From Sphingomonas sp. HF-S4 (GTDB lineage: Bacteria; Pseudomonadota; Alphaproteobacteria; Sphingomonadales; Sphingomonadaceae): DNA of 64,000 nt. Below are positions 1 to 8,095 of this stretch, piece by piece. Every line of letters begins with the position of its first letter. Positions within the stretch are counted from its first letter, which is position 1. Both the position numbers and the translations under genes were made by a program. The DNA is taken from positions 310,001-374,000 of the forward strand of contig NZ_JAWJEJ010000002.1 of the NCBI RefSeq assembly GCF_032911445.1, given 5' to 3'. A model generated the notes under the pieces. That model saw nothing but the letters and a program-made list of their open reading frames with translations, made no database searches and had not been told where the DNA came from.

Positions 1-1
1 C

Positions 2-538
2 TGGTTCTGGGCGTGGTTCGATTTCTCGCTCTTCCCCTCGACGGTCGACGCAGTCGGCGGCACCTGGCCACCCAAGGGCATGCACGTCCTCGATGCGTGG
101 AAGCTGCCGCTGCTCAACACGCTGATCCTGCTCTGCTCGGGCACCACGGTCACTTGGGCCCACCACGCGCTGCTCCACAATGATCGCAAGGCGCTCAAGA
201 CCGGGCTGTGGCTGACGATCATCCTGGGCCTGCTGTTCACGTCGCTCCAGGCGATCGAGTATATGGAGGCTCCGTTCCCGTTCAAGGCGGCGAGCGACGG
301 CGGCTCGAGCTATGGCGGCGCGTTCTTCATGGCGACCGGTTTCCACGGCTTCCACGTGCTGGTCGGCACGATCTTCCTGATCGTCAATCTTGTGCGCGTC
401 TATAAGGGCCACTTCACCCCGCGGCAGCATTTCGGCTTCGAAGCTGCCGCTTGGTACTGGCACTTCGTCGACGTGGTGTGGTTGTTCCTCTTCGCCTCGA
501 TCTACGTTTGGGGCGGCTGGGGCGCACCGGTGCACTGA
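2..538 (+). CDS. coxC: Cytochrome c oxidase subunit III, 5' truncated by the window
   Basis: C-terminal part (178 residues visible) of subunit III of the aa3-type haem-copper oxidase in the inner membrane, which reduces O2 with electrons from cytochrome c. The open frame runs off the left edge, so the true start is outside. Visible family hallmarks are the TWPPKG motif, the [19 protein letters not shown] helix, and the [15 protein letters not shown] helix followed by [22 protein letters not shown], all typical of COX3 transmembrane helices III to VII. The next gene begins 2 nt after its stop, so it heads or continues an operon with DUF983 and SURF1, both linked to oxidase assembly in alphaproteobacteria. 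Confidence 0.96.
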   Translation, partial: WFWAWFDFSLFPSTVDAVGGTWPPKGMHVLDAWKLPLLNTLILLCSGTTVTWAHHALLHNDRKALKTGLWLTIILGLLFTSLQAIEYMEAPFPFKAASDGGSSYGGAFFMATGFHGFHVLVGTIFLIVNLVRVYKGHFTPRQHFGFEAAAWYWHFVDVVWLFLFASIYVWGGWGAPVH

Positions 539-540
539 GC

Positions 541-942
541 GTGCCCGGAGAACCTGATCTTTCGGGGGGAGGCGGCCCAGGGCTGCCTCCCCCCATTCAT
601 TCCGGGGTGTACGGCTGCTGCCCGCGCTGCGGGGCGCGGACGCTGTTCAAGAGCTTCGTCGCCTTTGCCGATCGCTGCCCGGACTGCGGGCTCGATTACG
701 GCAAGTTCAACGTCGGCGACGGCCCCGTCGTCTTCCTGACGCTCGGCATCGGCGCGCTGGTCACCGCGCTGGCGCTGTGGGTCGAATTCACCTTCGAGCC
801 CGGGCTGCTGATCCACGCATTGCTGTGGATCCCGCTCACGCTCTTCCTCACCGTCGTGCTGCTGCGCGTGGGCAAGGGCTGGCTGCTCGCGCTCGAATAT
901 CGGAACAAGGCCGCCGAAGGCAGGATCGTGCAGGACAAATGA
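541..942 (+). CDS. DUF983 family small zinc-ribbon membrane protein
   Basis: A 133-residue protein of the DUF983 family, commonly found between coxC and SURF1 in alphaproteobacteria and thought to assist oxidase biogenesis, although its biochemical role is not established. Residues 27-48 hold two CPxCG-type pairs (CPRCG and CPDCG), which suggest a zinc ribbon, and two hydrophobic helices follow (about 60-105). I chose the GTG at 541 because it lies 2 nt after the coxC stop and gives the proline/glycine-rich N-terminus usual for the family. The ATG of the next gene overlaps its stop codon, indicating translational coupling. Confidence 0.88.
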   Translation: MPGEPDLSGGGGPGLPPPIHSGVYGCCPRCGARTLFKSFVAFADRCPDCGLDYGKFNVGDGPVVFLTLGIGALVTALALWVEFTFEPGLLIHALLWIPLTLFLTVVLLRVGKGWLLALEYRNKAAEGRIVQDK

Positions 943-1619
943 CCAGGCGCATTCCCATCCTTCCGACGGCGATCGTCGTCCTCGCCGTCGCGACGATGAT
1001 CGGCCTGGGGCTGTGGCAATTGGTGATCCGCAAGCCGCAAAAGGAAGCCGCGCTCGCACAGCTCGCCGCCAATCCATCCAAGCCCGAGATCGCCTTCCCC
1101 CGGCTGCCCGACGACCGCCTCCTCTTCCGACGCGCGCATGGCGTCTGCGTCGAGCCGGTGTCGAGCATGCTCACCGGCGCGGGAAATGCCGGCTTCCGCT
1201 TCATCGTCGAATGCCGCACCGGCGGCGCCGAAGGGCCGGGGATGATGGTCCAGCTCGGCACGACGCGCGATCCGCTCGCCAAGCCGGTCTGGAAGGGGGG
1301 GGAAGTCCGCGGCATCCTCAGCCATGCCCCCGACAGCCGCTCGATGCTGGGATCGCTGTTCGATCGCACTCCCAAGCGGTTGCTGCTGGTGGCTGACACC
1401 CCGGCACCGGGGCTGGCGCCCAACGGCACGCCCGATCTGTCCTCGGTGCCCAACAACCACCTGGCGTACGGCGTGCAATGGTTCCTGTTCGCGATCGTGG
1501 CGGCGGTGATCTACGTCCTCGCGCTGCGGCGCTTGCAGAAGCCCTCTTCTCCCCTCCCGGAAAGGGAGAGGCCGGGAAAGAGTAGCGAGCGCAGCGAGCC
1601 TCCGTCGGCCGCGGGATAA
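939..1619 (+). CDS. SURF1-family cytochrome oxidase assembly protein
   Basis: A 226-residue inner-membrane protein of the SURF1/Shy1 family, which helps insert haem a into subunit I of cytochrome oxidase. The N-terminal helix (MIGLGLWQLVIRKPQKEAAL) has the family's GxWQL(x)RxxxK pattern, and a second helix lies near the C-terminus (about residues 178-197, NNHLAYGVQWFLFA). Its ATG overlaps the DUF983 stop. The last 25 or so residues are low complexity (PLPERERPGKSSERSEPPS) and are encoded by one of the GC-rich intergenic repeats, so the reading frame seems to have been extended by the repeat. Confidence 0.92.
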   Translation: MTRRIPILPTAIVVLAVATMIGLGLWQLVIRKPQKEAALAQLAANPSKPEIAFPRLPDDRLLFRRAHGVCVEPVSSMLTGAGNAGFRFIVECRTGGAEGPGMMVQLGTTRDPLAKPVWKGGEVRGILSHAPDSRSMLGSLFDRTPKRLLLVADTPAPGLAPNGTPDLSSVPNNHLAYGVQWFLFAIVAAVIYVLALRRLQKPSSPLPERERPGKSSERSEPPSAAG

Positions 1620-1667
1620 GCGACGCACGGGGCATCGAGCACCGAGCGCCGCACACCCACCCCCCAG

Positions 1668-1694
1668 CCCCTCCCTTTTAGGGAGGGGAGTTTT
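1668..1694 (+). terminator. Probable intrinsic terminator of the cox assembly operon
   Basis: A 9-bp perfect stem (CCCCTCCCT and AGGGAGGGG) with a TTT loop is followed by AG and four T residues. It lies 49 nt after SURF1 and 44 nt before the thrC start, so it probably separates the two transcription units. The short T tract makes it a modest terminator, and the stem is built from the same pyrimidine-rich repeat seen elsewhere in the window. Confidence 0.55.
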
Positions 1695-1737
1695 GCTTGG
1701 CTTGCCGCTGCCGACTCCTGCAGCTAACCCCGCCGCC

Positions 1738-3129
1738 ATGCGCTACCAAAGCACCCGAGGCGCCGCGCCCCTGCTCGGCTTTCGCGACGTCACGCTTGCC
1801 GGCCTTGCCAGCGACGGCGGGCTCTACGTCCCCGAATCCTGGCCGAGCCTGACCCGCGAGCAGATCGCCGATCTCGCTGGCCTGTCTTATGTCGAGACCG
1901 CGGTGCGCGTGATGCTGCCCTTCGTCGGGCCGGACCTCAGCGAAGACGAGCTGCGCGACCTGTGCACCCAGGCCTATGGCCGGTTCAGCCACGCCGCGGT
2001 GACCCCGCTGGTCCAGCTCGATCACCAGCATTGGCTGCTCGAGCTGTTCCATGGTCCCACGCTTGCGTTCAAGGACGTCGCGCTCCAGCTGCTCGGGTTG
2101 TTGTTCGAGAAGTTCCTGGCGGGCAGCGGCGATCACCTGACGATCGTCGGCGCCACCTCGGGCGATACGGGCAGCGCCGCGATCGACGCGGTCGCCGGGC
2201 GCGCAGGCATCGACATCTTCATGCTCCACCCCAAGGGCCGCGTCTCCGAGGTCCAGCGCCGCCAGATGACGACGGTGCTCGCGCCCAACGTCCACAACAT
2301 CGCGATCGAGGGCAGCTTCGACGATGCCCAGGCGCTGGTGAAGGCGATGTTCAACGACGCGGACTTTGCCGGGCGTTTCCAGGTCACCGCGGTCAATTCG
2401 ATCAACTGGGCGCGGCTGATGGCGCAGGTGGTCTATTATTTCTACGCCGCGGTCCGCTTGGGCGCGCCGGACAAGCCGGTCGCCTTCGCCGTGCCGACGG
2501 GCAATTTCGGCGACGTGTTCGCCGGCTATGTCGCGGCGAAGATGGGACTGCCGATCGCCAGGCTGATCGTCGCGACCAACGTCAACGACATCCTCCACCG
2601 CGCGCTATCGACCGGCGACTATTCGACCGGCACGGTGACGCCCACCGCCGCGCCTTCGATGGACATCCAGGTCAGCTCGAATTTCGAGCGGCTGCTCGCC
2701 GATCTGGCGGGCGCACCCGTCGCCGATCAGATGCGCGGGTTCGAGGCGGCGCGCGCGATGCAGCTCACCAACGCCCAGCGCGACGGGGCCGCCGCCCTGT
2801 TCGCCAGCGACCGGATCGACGCCGATGCGATGAACGAGGCGATGCGCTGGGGCTTCACCCAGGCCGGCGAAGTGCTCGACCCGCATAGCGCGATCGGCCT
2901 CGCCGCCGCGCGTCGCGCGGATCTGCCGGCGGACGTGCCCGTAGTGACGCTCGCCACTGCGCACTCGGCCAAGTTCGCCGAGGCGGTCGAGCGTGCCACC
3001 GGGCTGCGTCCACCGGTCCCGGCGCGTGTCGGCGACCTCCACGAGCGGCAGGAGCGCTACGACGTGCTACCGGCGACGTTCGAGGCCATCACCGCCTACA
3101 TCGCCGAACGCGCGACTCCCCGCCAATAA
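1738..3129 (+). CDS. thrC: Threonine synthase
   Basis: A 463-residue PLP enzyme that converts O-phosphohomoserine to threonine and phosphate (EC 4.2.3.1) in the cytoplasm. The N-terminus MRYQSTRGAAP, the segment GLASDGGLYVPE, the PLP-lysine motif GPTLAFKDVALQLLG (about residues 107-121) and the phosphate-binding ATSGDTGSAA loop are diagnostic. NxGD-type residues follow in PTGNFGDVFAGYVA. Length agrees with the fungal/proteobacterial class of ThrC. I chose the ATG at 1738 rather than upstream in-frame codons because it matches the conserved family N-terminus; no clear Shine-Dalgarno sequence precedes it. Confidence 0.97.
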   Translation: MRYQSTRGAAPLLGFRDVTLAGLASDGGLYVPESWPSLTREQIADLAGLSYVETAVRVMLPFVGPDLSEDELRDLCTQAYGRFSHAAVTPLVQLDHQHWLLELFHGPTLAFKDVALQLLGLLFEKFLAGSGDHLTIVGATSGDTGSAAIDAVAGRAGIDIFMLHPKGRVSEVQRRQMTTVLAPNVHNIAIEGSFDDAQALVKAMFNDADFAGRFQVTAVNSINWARLMAQVVYYFYAAVRLGAPDKPVAFAVPTGNFGDVFAGYVAAKMGLPIARLIVATNVNDILHRALSTGDYSTGTVTPTAAPSMDIQVSSNFERLLADLAGAPVADQMRGFEAARAMQLTNAQRDGAAALFASDRIDADAMNEAMRWGFTQAGEVLDPHSAIGLAAARRADLPADVPVVTLATAHSAKFAEAVERATGLRPPVPARVGDLHERQERYDVLPATFEAITAYIAERATPRQ

Positions 3130-3136
3130 TCGTCAT

Positions 3137-3203
3137 TCCGGCGAAGGCCGGGATCTCCCGCCGTGTCGTGCTGCTGCCTGAGATCCCGGCTTTCGCCGGG
3201 ATG
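3137..3203. repeat. REP-like palindromic repeat (CCGGCGAAGGCCGGGA type)
   Basis: Two inverted arms, TCCGGCGAAGGCCGGGATCTC and its near-perfect complement, flank a 20-nt centre between thrC and the next gene. The core GCTCCGGCnTTCGCCGGAG recurs near 41700 and twice near 61130-61200, so this is a member of a dispersed REP family in this genome. It may act as a transcription attenuator or mRNA-end stabiliser; that role is inferred. Confidence 0.7.
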
Positions 3204-3225
3204 TCGGGTTGCATAAGGGAGGCGG

Positions 3226-4098
3226 ATGGACCTCATCACGCTCACCGGCGAACCCTGGGCCGATTACGGCCTGCTCGACTCCGGCCATGGCCGCAAGCTC
3301 GAGCGCTACGGCAAATACCGCTTCATCCGCCCCGAGCCCCAGGCGATGTGGGCACCTGCCTCTGAGGACTGGCACGCGCATGGCGAGTTCCTCCCCGCCC
3401 CCGACGACGAAGGCGGCGGGCGCTGGCATTTCCACAAGCCGACGCCGCCCGAGGGCTGGCCGCTCGCCTGGGAGGAGGTCCGCTTCACTGCGCAGACCAC
3501 GCCGTTCCGCCATCTCGGCTTCTTCCCTGACATGGCGCCGGTCTGGCATTGGATGCGCACCCAGATCGCCGACAAGCCCGAGGCGGAGTGCATGAACCTG
3601 TTCGGCTATACCGGCGTCGGCACGCTCGCGCTGGCGGCGAAGGGCGCGCGAATGACGCATGTCGATGCGTCGAAGAAATCGGTCGCCGAGGGCAAGGCCA
3701 ATGCCGCGCTGTCGGGAATGGAAGACAAGCCCGTCCGTTGGATGATCGACGATGCCGGCAAGTTCGTCGCGCGCGAAGTGCGTCGCGGCCGGCGCTATGA
3801 CGGGATAATCCTCGATCCGCCCAAATGGGGCAGGGGCCCGAACGGCGAAGTGTGGAAGCTCGAGGAAGGCCTGCCCGGGCTGATCGCCGACACCCGGAAA
3901 CTGCTCGACGCCGACTCGCGCTTCCTGTTCCTGACGGTCTACGCCGTGCGGATGTCGGCGCTGGCGATCGGCGAACTGGTCCGCCAGTCGTTCGGCGATC
4001 TCGGCGGCAGGGTCGAGTGTGGCGAACTGAGCGTGCGCGAAGAGGCGCGCGGGCTTAAGCTGCCCACCGCGATCTTCGCGCGCTGGAGCCGCGGCTGA
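3226..4098 (+). CDS. Class I SAM-dependent RNA methyltransferase, RlmI-like C-terminal type
   Basis: A 290-residue protein of the SAM-dependent methyltransferase group that includes the catalytic half of RlmI/RlmK 23S rRNA cytosine methyltransferases. The SAM-binding motif I is NLFGYTGVGTLAL (about residues 123-135), the acidic ribose-binding strand is HVDASKKSV, and the catalytic motif IV is LDPPKWGRG. The N-terminal PUA domain of RlmI is absent. The substrate is not deducible from sequence; rRNA is the family expectation. The start codon of the following small gene overlaps its stop (TGATG). Confidence 0.85.
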   Translation: MDLITLTGEPWADYGLLDSGHGRKLERYGKYRFIRPEPQAMWAPASEDWHAHGEFLPAPDDEGGGRWHFHKPTPPEGWPLAWEEVRFTAQTTPFRHLGFFPDMAPVWHWMRTQIADKPEAECMNLFGYTGVGTLALAAKGARMTHVDASKKSVAEGKANAALSGMEDKPVRWMIDDAGKFVAREVRRGRRYDGIILDPPKWGRGPNGEVWKLEEGLPGLIADTRKLLDADSRFLFLTVYAVRMSALAIGELVRQSFGDLGGRVECGELSVREEARGLKLPTAIFARWSRG

Positions 4099-4394
4099 TG
4101 GCGCTGTTCGCCTTCCTCGCGACCGCCGTCGCCGACGAAGTTGAAGGCCGCCGCCCGGGCGCACGGCATGCGATGCTTATCTATGTCACCGCCGCCGATT
4201 TCGAAGCGGCGCAGCCCAAGGCCGCCGGTGTCGCGATCGGCGCGGGCTGGATGCTGGTGCGGCTCGAAAAGGGCAAGCCGATCGATGCGGATCAGCCGCA
4301 GGTCGATTCGGTACTCGCCGCCGCTGCCAAGACTGCGATCGAGGAAGGATCGGCGATGGTGGTCTATGGCGATGAGCTTCCGCCCGACGCCTAG
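4098..4394 (+). CDS. Small conserved hypothetical protein
   Basis: A 98-residue alanine-rich protein with no family that I recognise. Its ATG shares a base with the stop of the upstream methyltransferase (TGATG), so it is almost certainly translated from the same mRNA. The sequence alternates short strands and helices (LIYVTAADFEAAQP, GWMLVRLEKGKPIDADQP, SAMVVYGDELPPDA) and has no membrane segment or signal peptide, which suggests a small cytoplasmic alpha/beta protein. Its 3' end overlaps the convergent ccmB gene by 4 nt. Confidence 0.7.
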   Translation: MALFAFLATAVADEVEGRRPGARHAMLIYVTAADFEAAQPKAAGVAIGAGWMLVRLEKGKPIDADQPQVDSVLAAAAKTAIEEGSAMVVYGDELPPDA

Positions 4395-5035
4395 CTCCGC
4401 CCCATCCGGATCGCGGCGCCCGCGACGAACGGGCAGCCGGCCACCAGCAACAGGCTCACCGCGCCGAGCAGCTTGAACGCCCCCGGCTGGTCGCCGGTCG
4501 CGCCGGCGCCGAAGATCAGCAGCGGCACGGCGAAGGGCAGCATCACCAGCCCGGCCAGTGCCCCCGCGCCGCGCAGTCCGGCGACCAGCGCGGCGGTGGC
4601 GATGCCGAGCGCGGCGAGGCCGGGCGTCCCGATCGCCAGCCCCGCGAGCAGGGGTAGCAGCGCGCTGCCCGGCAGATGCAGCAGCGCCGACGCGACCACC
4701 GTCGCGGCGAGCAAGGCCGGTGCGAAGCCGAGCCAGTGGCCGACCATCTTGGCCGCCGCGACCAAGCTGTCGGAAATCCCGCGCGCGGCGAACTGGTCGA
4801 GCATCCCGCTCTCGGCATCGGGGGTCACCAGCCGCTCGACCGGCAGCAGCGCCGCGAGCAACGCCGCCGCCCAGATCACCCCGCCGCCAATCCGCGCGAG
4901 CAGCTTGCCGTCGGGCCCGACTGCGAAGGGGAACAGGATCGCGACGAGCAGGAAGAAGGCGATCGGCATCACCAGCCCACCGCTGCTCCACGCCCGCCGC
5001 AGCTCGCGCCACACGATGGCGAGGAAGATGCTCAC
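4391..5035 (-). CDS. ccmB: Haem exporter membrane subunit CcmB
   Basis: A 214-residue integral membrane protein, the permease partner of CcmA in cytochrome c maturation system I. About six hydrophobic helices are visible. The family features LAIVWRELRRAWSSGG at the N-terminus, the segment ERLVTPDAESGMLDQF and the later PFAVPLLIFGAG are typical of CcmB. Its ATG overlaps the ccmA stop, as expected for an ABC pair. ccmC and ccmE-H are not adjacent in this window, unlike in many proteobacteria where ccmABC are contiguous. Confidence 0.93.
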   Translation of the reverse strand: MSIFLAIVWRELRRAWSSGGLVMPIAFFLLVAILFPFAVGPDGKLLARIGGGVIWAAALLAALLPVERLVTPDAESGMLDQFAARGISDSLVAAAKMVGHWLGFAPALLAATVVASALLHLPGSALLPLLAGLAIGTPGLAALGIATAALVAGLRGAGALAGLVMLPFAVPLLIFGAGATGDQPGAFKLLGAVSLLLVAGCPFVAGAAIRMGRS

Positions 5036-5601
5036 AGCGCGATCTCACGGGCATCCGGCAGCGCGATCGGCAAATGGGTCGCGACCAGCGCGATCCCGCC
5101 GTCGGCGCGGTGCCGGGCGATCAGCGCCTCGAGCACCCGCACCGAGGCCGTATCGAGCCCATTGGCCGGTTCGTCGAGCAGCCACACCGGCGCACCGCTC
5201 GCCACTACCCGCGCCAGCGCCGCGCGCCGCCTTTGCCCGGTCGACAGCAGCCGCACCGGCACCTGCTTCAGATCGGCGAGCCCGACTGCGGTCAATGCGG
5301 CTTCCACCGCCTCCGCCTGGCCGTCGATCCGCGCCCAGAAGCGCAGTGCCGCGGCGACGCCGAGTTCGGGATCGAGCGCTGCGGTCTCGGCGAGCAGCGT
5401 GCGTGCACCTTCGCCTTCGACGTGTCCCGCGGCAGCCGGCAGCAGGCCGGCGGCGATACGGATCAGGCTCGACTTGCCGGTGCCGTTGGGCCCGCTGACC
5501 AAAGCCGCCTCGCCCGGTGCGAGCGCGAAGCTGACACCTTCGAACAGCAATCGTCCGCCGCGCACGCACGCGACATCGGCGAAAGACAGGCCGGTGGTCA
5601 C
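5032..5601 (-). CDS. ccmA: Haem exporter ATP-binding subunit CcmA
   Basis: A 189-residue ABC ATPase of cytochrome c biogenesis that works with CcmB to drive haem release from CcmE. Visible motifs are Walker A GPNGTGKSS (about residues 37-45), the ABC signature LSTGQRRR, Walker B VWLLDEP and the switch histidine in LVATHLP. The small size is normal for CcmA. It overlaps both neighbours by 4 nt, upstream the metallopeptidase gene and downstream ccmB, giving a three-gene operon. Confidence 0.94.
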   Translation of the reverse strand: MTTGLSFADVACVRGGRLLFEGVSFALAPGEAALVSGPNGTGKSSLIRIAAGLLPAAAGHVEGEGARTLLAETAALDPELGVAAALRFWARIDGQAEAVEAALTAVGLADLKQVPVRLLSTGQRRRAALARVVASGAPVWLLDEPANGLDTASVRVLEALIARHRADGGIALVATHLPIALPDAREIAL

Positions 5602-6014
5602 CCGGCGGCTTCCTCCAGCGCGTGCATGTCGTCGTCGGACAGCCCGAAATGGTGGCCGACCTCATGCACCACGATGTGCGAGACCAGCGCCTGCAGCGAC
5701 ACGCCGGTATCGCACCATTCGTCGAGGATCGCGCGGCGATAGAGGTGGATGCGATCGGGCAGGCCGCCCGAATCGAACAGGGATTTTTCTCCCACCGGTC
5801 GCCCATGATAGAGTCCGGTCAGCTCGAACGGATCCTCGATCCCCATTGCGTCGAGCGTCTCGTCGTCGGCGAATTCCTCGACGAGCAGCACGACGTCGGC
5901 CAGATGCTCGGCGAAGGGGTGGGGGATCCGCGCGAGCGCCTCGCGCGCAAGGGTCTCGATCATCGCCGCGTCGGGCGCGTGGGAAGGTGCTTGTCCGCGC
6001 ATCGCCGAACCCAT
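5598..6014 (-). CDS. Zinicin-like metallopeptidase family protein (DUF1025 type)
   Basis: A 138-residue protein of the small minimal metalloprotease family. The zinc-binding motif HEVGHHFG near residue 117 (HExxHxxG with an additional His) is intact and the family signature [17 protein letters not shown] precedes it. It lacks a signal peptide, so it is likely cytoplasmic; the natural substrate of the family is unknown. It is translationally coupled to ccmA. An internal ATG at residue 18 ([10 protein letters not shown]) is an alternative start that would remove a poorly conserved N-terminus. Confidence 0.85.
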   Translation of the reverse strand: MGSAMRGQAPSHAPDAAMIETLAREALARIPHPFAEHLADVVLLVEEFADDETLDAMGIEDPFELTGLYHGRPVGEKSLFDSGGLPDRIHLYRRAILDEWCDTGVSLQALVSHIVVHEVGHHFGLSDDDMHALEEAAG

Positions 6015-6051
6015 AGGCGGTGGGGCAAAGGCAGAGCAAGGAGGCGGATCG

Positions 6052-6339
6052 ATGGTGGCACGGTTGACCGAGGGGCATCGGCGCGAGTCGCTCGCCGCGA
6101 TACCCGATTGGGGCTACGACGAGGGTCGCGATGCGATCACCCGGCGCGTCGTCTTCGCGAACTTCGTCGAGGCGTTCGGGTTCATGACCCAGGTCGCGCT
6201 GCTCGCCGAAAAGGCCGACCATCATCCCGAGTGGTCGAACGTGTGGAACCGCGTCGACATTCTCCTAACCACCCATGATGCCGGCGGCCTCTCGCAGCGC
6301 GACATCGCGATGGCGCAGGCGATCGACGCGCTGCTCTAG
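6052..6339 (+). CDS. phhB: Pterin-4a-carbinolamine dehydratase
   Basis: A 95-residue enzyme of the PCD/DCoH family that dehydrates 4a-hydroxytetrahydrobiopterin (EC 4.2.1.96), regenerating pterin cofactor for aromatic hydroxylases. The active-site block [20 protein letters not shown] followed by THDAGGLS and RDIAMA matches the family, including the paired catalytic histidines and the later His in TTHDAGG. A good ribosome-binding site, AAGGAGG, lies upstream. No phenylalanine hydroxylase gene is nearby. The gene overlaps the convergent SDR by 4 nt. Confidence 0.95.
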   Translation: MVARLTEGHRRESLAAIPDWGYDEGRDAITRRVVFANFVEAFGFMTQVALLAEKADHHPEWSNVWNRVDILLTTHDAGGLSQRDIAMAQAIDALL

Positions 6340-7127
6340 CGCATCCCGCCGCGGCGCATCTGCTTGCGCAGCGCGCCCGGCATCCAGCGCGCGGCGAAGG
6401 CGAGGCGGCGCGCGGTCTTGCCGATGACGATATGTACCTTGTCGCGCGCGATGCCGTCCCAGATCTCCTGCGCGACCTGCTCCACGGGGGTGAACTCGAG
6501 CCCCGCGGCCTGGACCGACTGGCGGGCGCTGTGGTTGGTCCCCGACACGGTCGAATCGAGCAGCGGCGTGTCGATGAAGCTCGGCATCACCACGCGCACC
6601 GCGATCCCGTCGCTCGCCCATTCGGCATCGAGTGCCTCGGAAAGCCCGCGCACCCCGAACTTGACCGCGGCATAGAGCGCCAGCCCGCCCGACCCGTAGA
6701 TCGCTGCCGCCGACGCGGTGTTGACCAGGCTCGATCCCGGCGTCGCCTTGAGGAAGGGGTGGCCCGCGCGCGCGCCGTTGATCACGCCGACCAGGTTGAT
6801 CCCGACGATCCGGTCGATCTCGTCGTCGGTGGCGCCGGCAAGCGCTCCGCCGATCGCGATGCCGGCATTGTTGAACAGGACGTCCAGCCGCCCGCCGCTG
6901 GCTTGGGTGAAGGCAGTGAGCGCCTCGCGCCACTGGTCGCGGTCCCGCACGTCCATCACATGCGTCGTCGCCATCCCCGCGGGCAGCATCGCCGCGGTTG
7001 CCTCGAGCCCGGCCGCGTTGATATCGGCGAGCCCGACGCGCCAGCCGCGCGCGGCGAAGAGCTTCGCGACCGCCTGCCCGATCCCCGATCCGCCGCCGGT
7101 GATGAAGATCGCCTTCTCGCCCGCCAT
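6336..7127 (-). CDS. Short-chain dehydrogenase/reductase
   Basis: A 263-residue classical SDR oxidoreductase. The NAD(P)-binding motif TGGGSGIG is at about residues 10-17, NNAG at about 89-92, and the catalytic YxxxK is in LYAAVKFGV, with a Ser-rich [10 protein letters not shown] strand before it. An acidic residue in GLADINAAG after beta-2 favours NAD(H) rather than NADP(H). The substrate cannot be told from sequence. It is transcribed divergently from the osmolyte importer genes, with 55 nt between the start codons. Confidence 0.9.
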   Translation of the reverse strand: MAGEKAIFITGGGSGIGQAVAKLFAARGWRVGLADINAAGLEATAAMLPAGMATTHVMDVRDRDQWREALTAFTQASGGRLDVLFNNAGIAIGGALAGATDDEIDRIVGINLVGVINGARAGHPFLKATPGSSLVNTASAAAIYGSGGLALYAAVKFGVRGLSEALDAEWASDGIAVRVVMPSFIDTPLLDSTVSGTNHSARQSVQAAGLEFTPVEQVAQEIWDGIARDKVHIVIGKTARRLAFAARWMPGALRKQMRRGGMR

Positions 7128-7182
7128 CCTGCTCCCCTTTGTCTTTTGACGTTTGCGATGTCATCCCGCACAACCGGCGGCG

Positions 7183-7950
7183 ATGCCAGAGCAATCGCGC
7201 AGCGTTACCTTCAAAAATGTCAGTAAGGTTTACGCGAGCCGCGTGAACGCGGTCGATGGAGTGTCGCTCGAGATCGCCGCGGGCAGCTTCGTCGCCTTGG
7301 TCGGCGCGTCGGGATCGGGCAAGTCGACCTTGCTCAAGACGGTCAACCGGCTGATCGAGCCGAGTATGGGCGACGTGCTGCTCGGCGGCGTGCCAGTCAC
7401 CGCCGAGCCGCCGCACCTGCTGCGCCGCCGGATCGGCTATGTCTTCCAGAATATCGGGCTGTTCCCGCATATGACCGTCGGCGAGAATGTCGCGATCGGG
7501 CTGCGGCTGGCGGGCGAACGCGACACCGCGGCACGAGTCGCGGAATTGCTCGCACTGGTCGAGCTGCCGCCCAAGCTCGCTGCGCGGATGCCCGATGCAC
7601 TGTCGGGCGGCCAGCGCCAGCGCGTGGGGGTGGCGCGTGCGCTCGCATGCAATCCGGGGCTGCTGCTGATGGACGAGCCGTTCGGCGCGCTCGACCCGGT
7701 GACCCGCGACGGGCTCGGCAAGGCGATCCGTGCGCTCCACGAGCGGATGGGGCTGACCACGATCCTCGTCACCCACGACATGGCCGAGGCGCTGCTGCTC
7801 GCCGATCGCGTGCTGGTGATGGAGGAGGGTCGGATCGTCGCCGATGCGACGCCGCGCGCATTGCTGGCGGGGCAGGCGGGCGCGGCAGCGGATGCGCTTG
7901 TCGCGGTCCCGCGCGAGCAGGCGGCGCGGTTGGCGGAGCTGGCGAGGTGA
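7183..7950 (+). CDS. OpuC/ProU-type osmolyte ABC importer, ATP-binding subunit
   Basis: A 255-residue ABC ATPase resembling OpuCA/ProV-type subunits for glycine betaine, choline or related quaternary amines. Walker A is GASGSGKST, the Q loop is GYVFQNIGLFPHMTV, the signature LSGGQRQRVG and Walker B LLLMDEPFGALDPVT. It lacks the C-terminal CBS domains of OpuCA/ProV, ending shortly after the ABC domain. I chose the ATG at 7183 over a TTG at 7153 because it matches the family N-terminus. The fused permease/binding-protein gene follows after a palindromic repeat. Confidence 0.9.
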   Translation: MPEQSRSVTFKNVSKVYASRVNAVDGVSLEIAAGSFVALVGASGSGKSTLLKTVNRLIEPSMGDVLLGGVPVTAEPPHLLRRRIGYVFQNIGLFPHMTVGENVAIGLRLAGERDTAARVAELLALVELPPKLAARMPDALSGGQRQRVGVARALACNPGLLLMDEPFGALDPVTRDGLGKAIRALHERMGLTTILVTHDMAEALLLADRVLVMEEGRIVADATPRALLAGQAGAAADALVAVPREQAARLAELAR

Positions 7951-7967
7951 GGGGCGGGGTGGCCATA

Positions 7968-8091
7968 ATCCTCCCCCGGAGGGGGAGGGGGACCGCGACG
8001 CGGTGGAGGGGTAGCTCTCCACAAGCTTGGACGCCTTTGGCTCGCTACCCCTCCGTCGCCTTCGGCGCCACCTCCCCCTCCGGGGGAGGAT
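7968..8091. repeat. GC-rich palindromic repeat between the importer genes
   Basis: Arms at about 7968-8014 and 8044-8091 (ATCCTCCCCCGGAGGGGGAG and its complement, continuing into GGAGGGGTAGC/GCTACCCCTCC) form a very long imperfect hairpin. It lies between the ATPase and permease genes of one operon. Its last bases, GGGGGAGGATCAAG, lie immediately before the GTG start of the permease gene and form its ribosome-binding site, so the repeat probably influences expression of the second gene. Confidence 0.75.
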
Positions 8092-8095
8092 CAAG

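Noticed and set aside
8027..8095. N-terminal extension of the importer permease frame to the ATG at 8027
   Set aside because: The extra 23 residues are translated from the palindromic repeat, and the GTG at 8096 has a well-spaced Shine-Dalgarno sequence.
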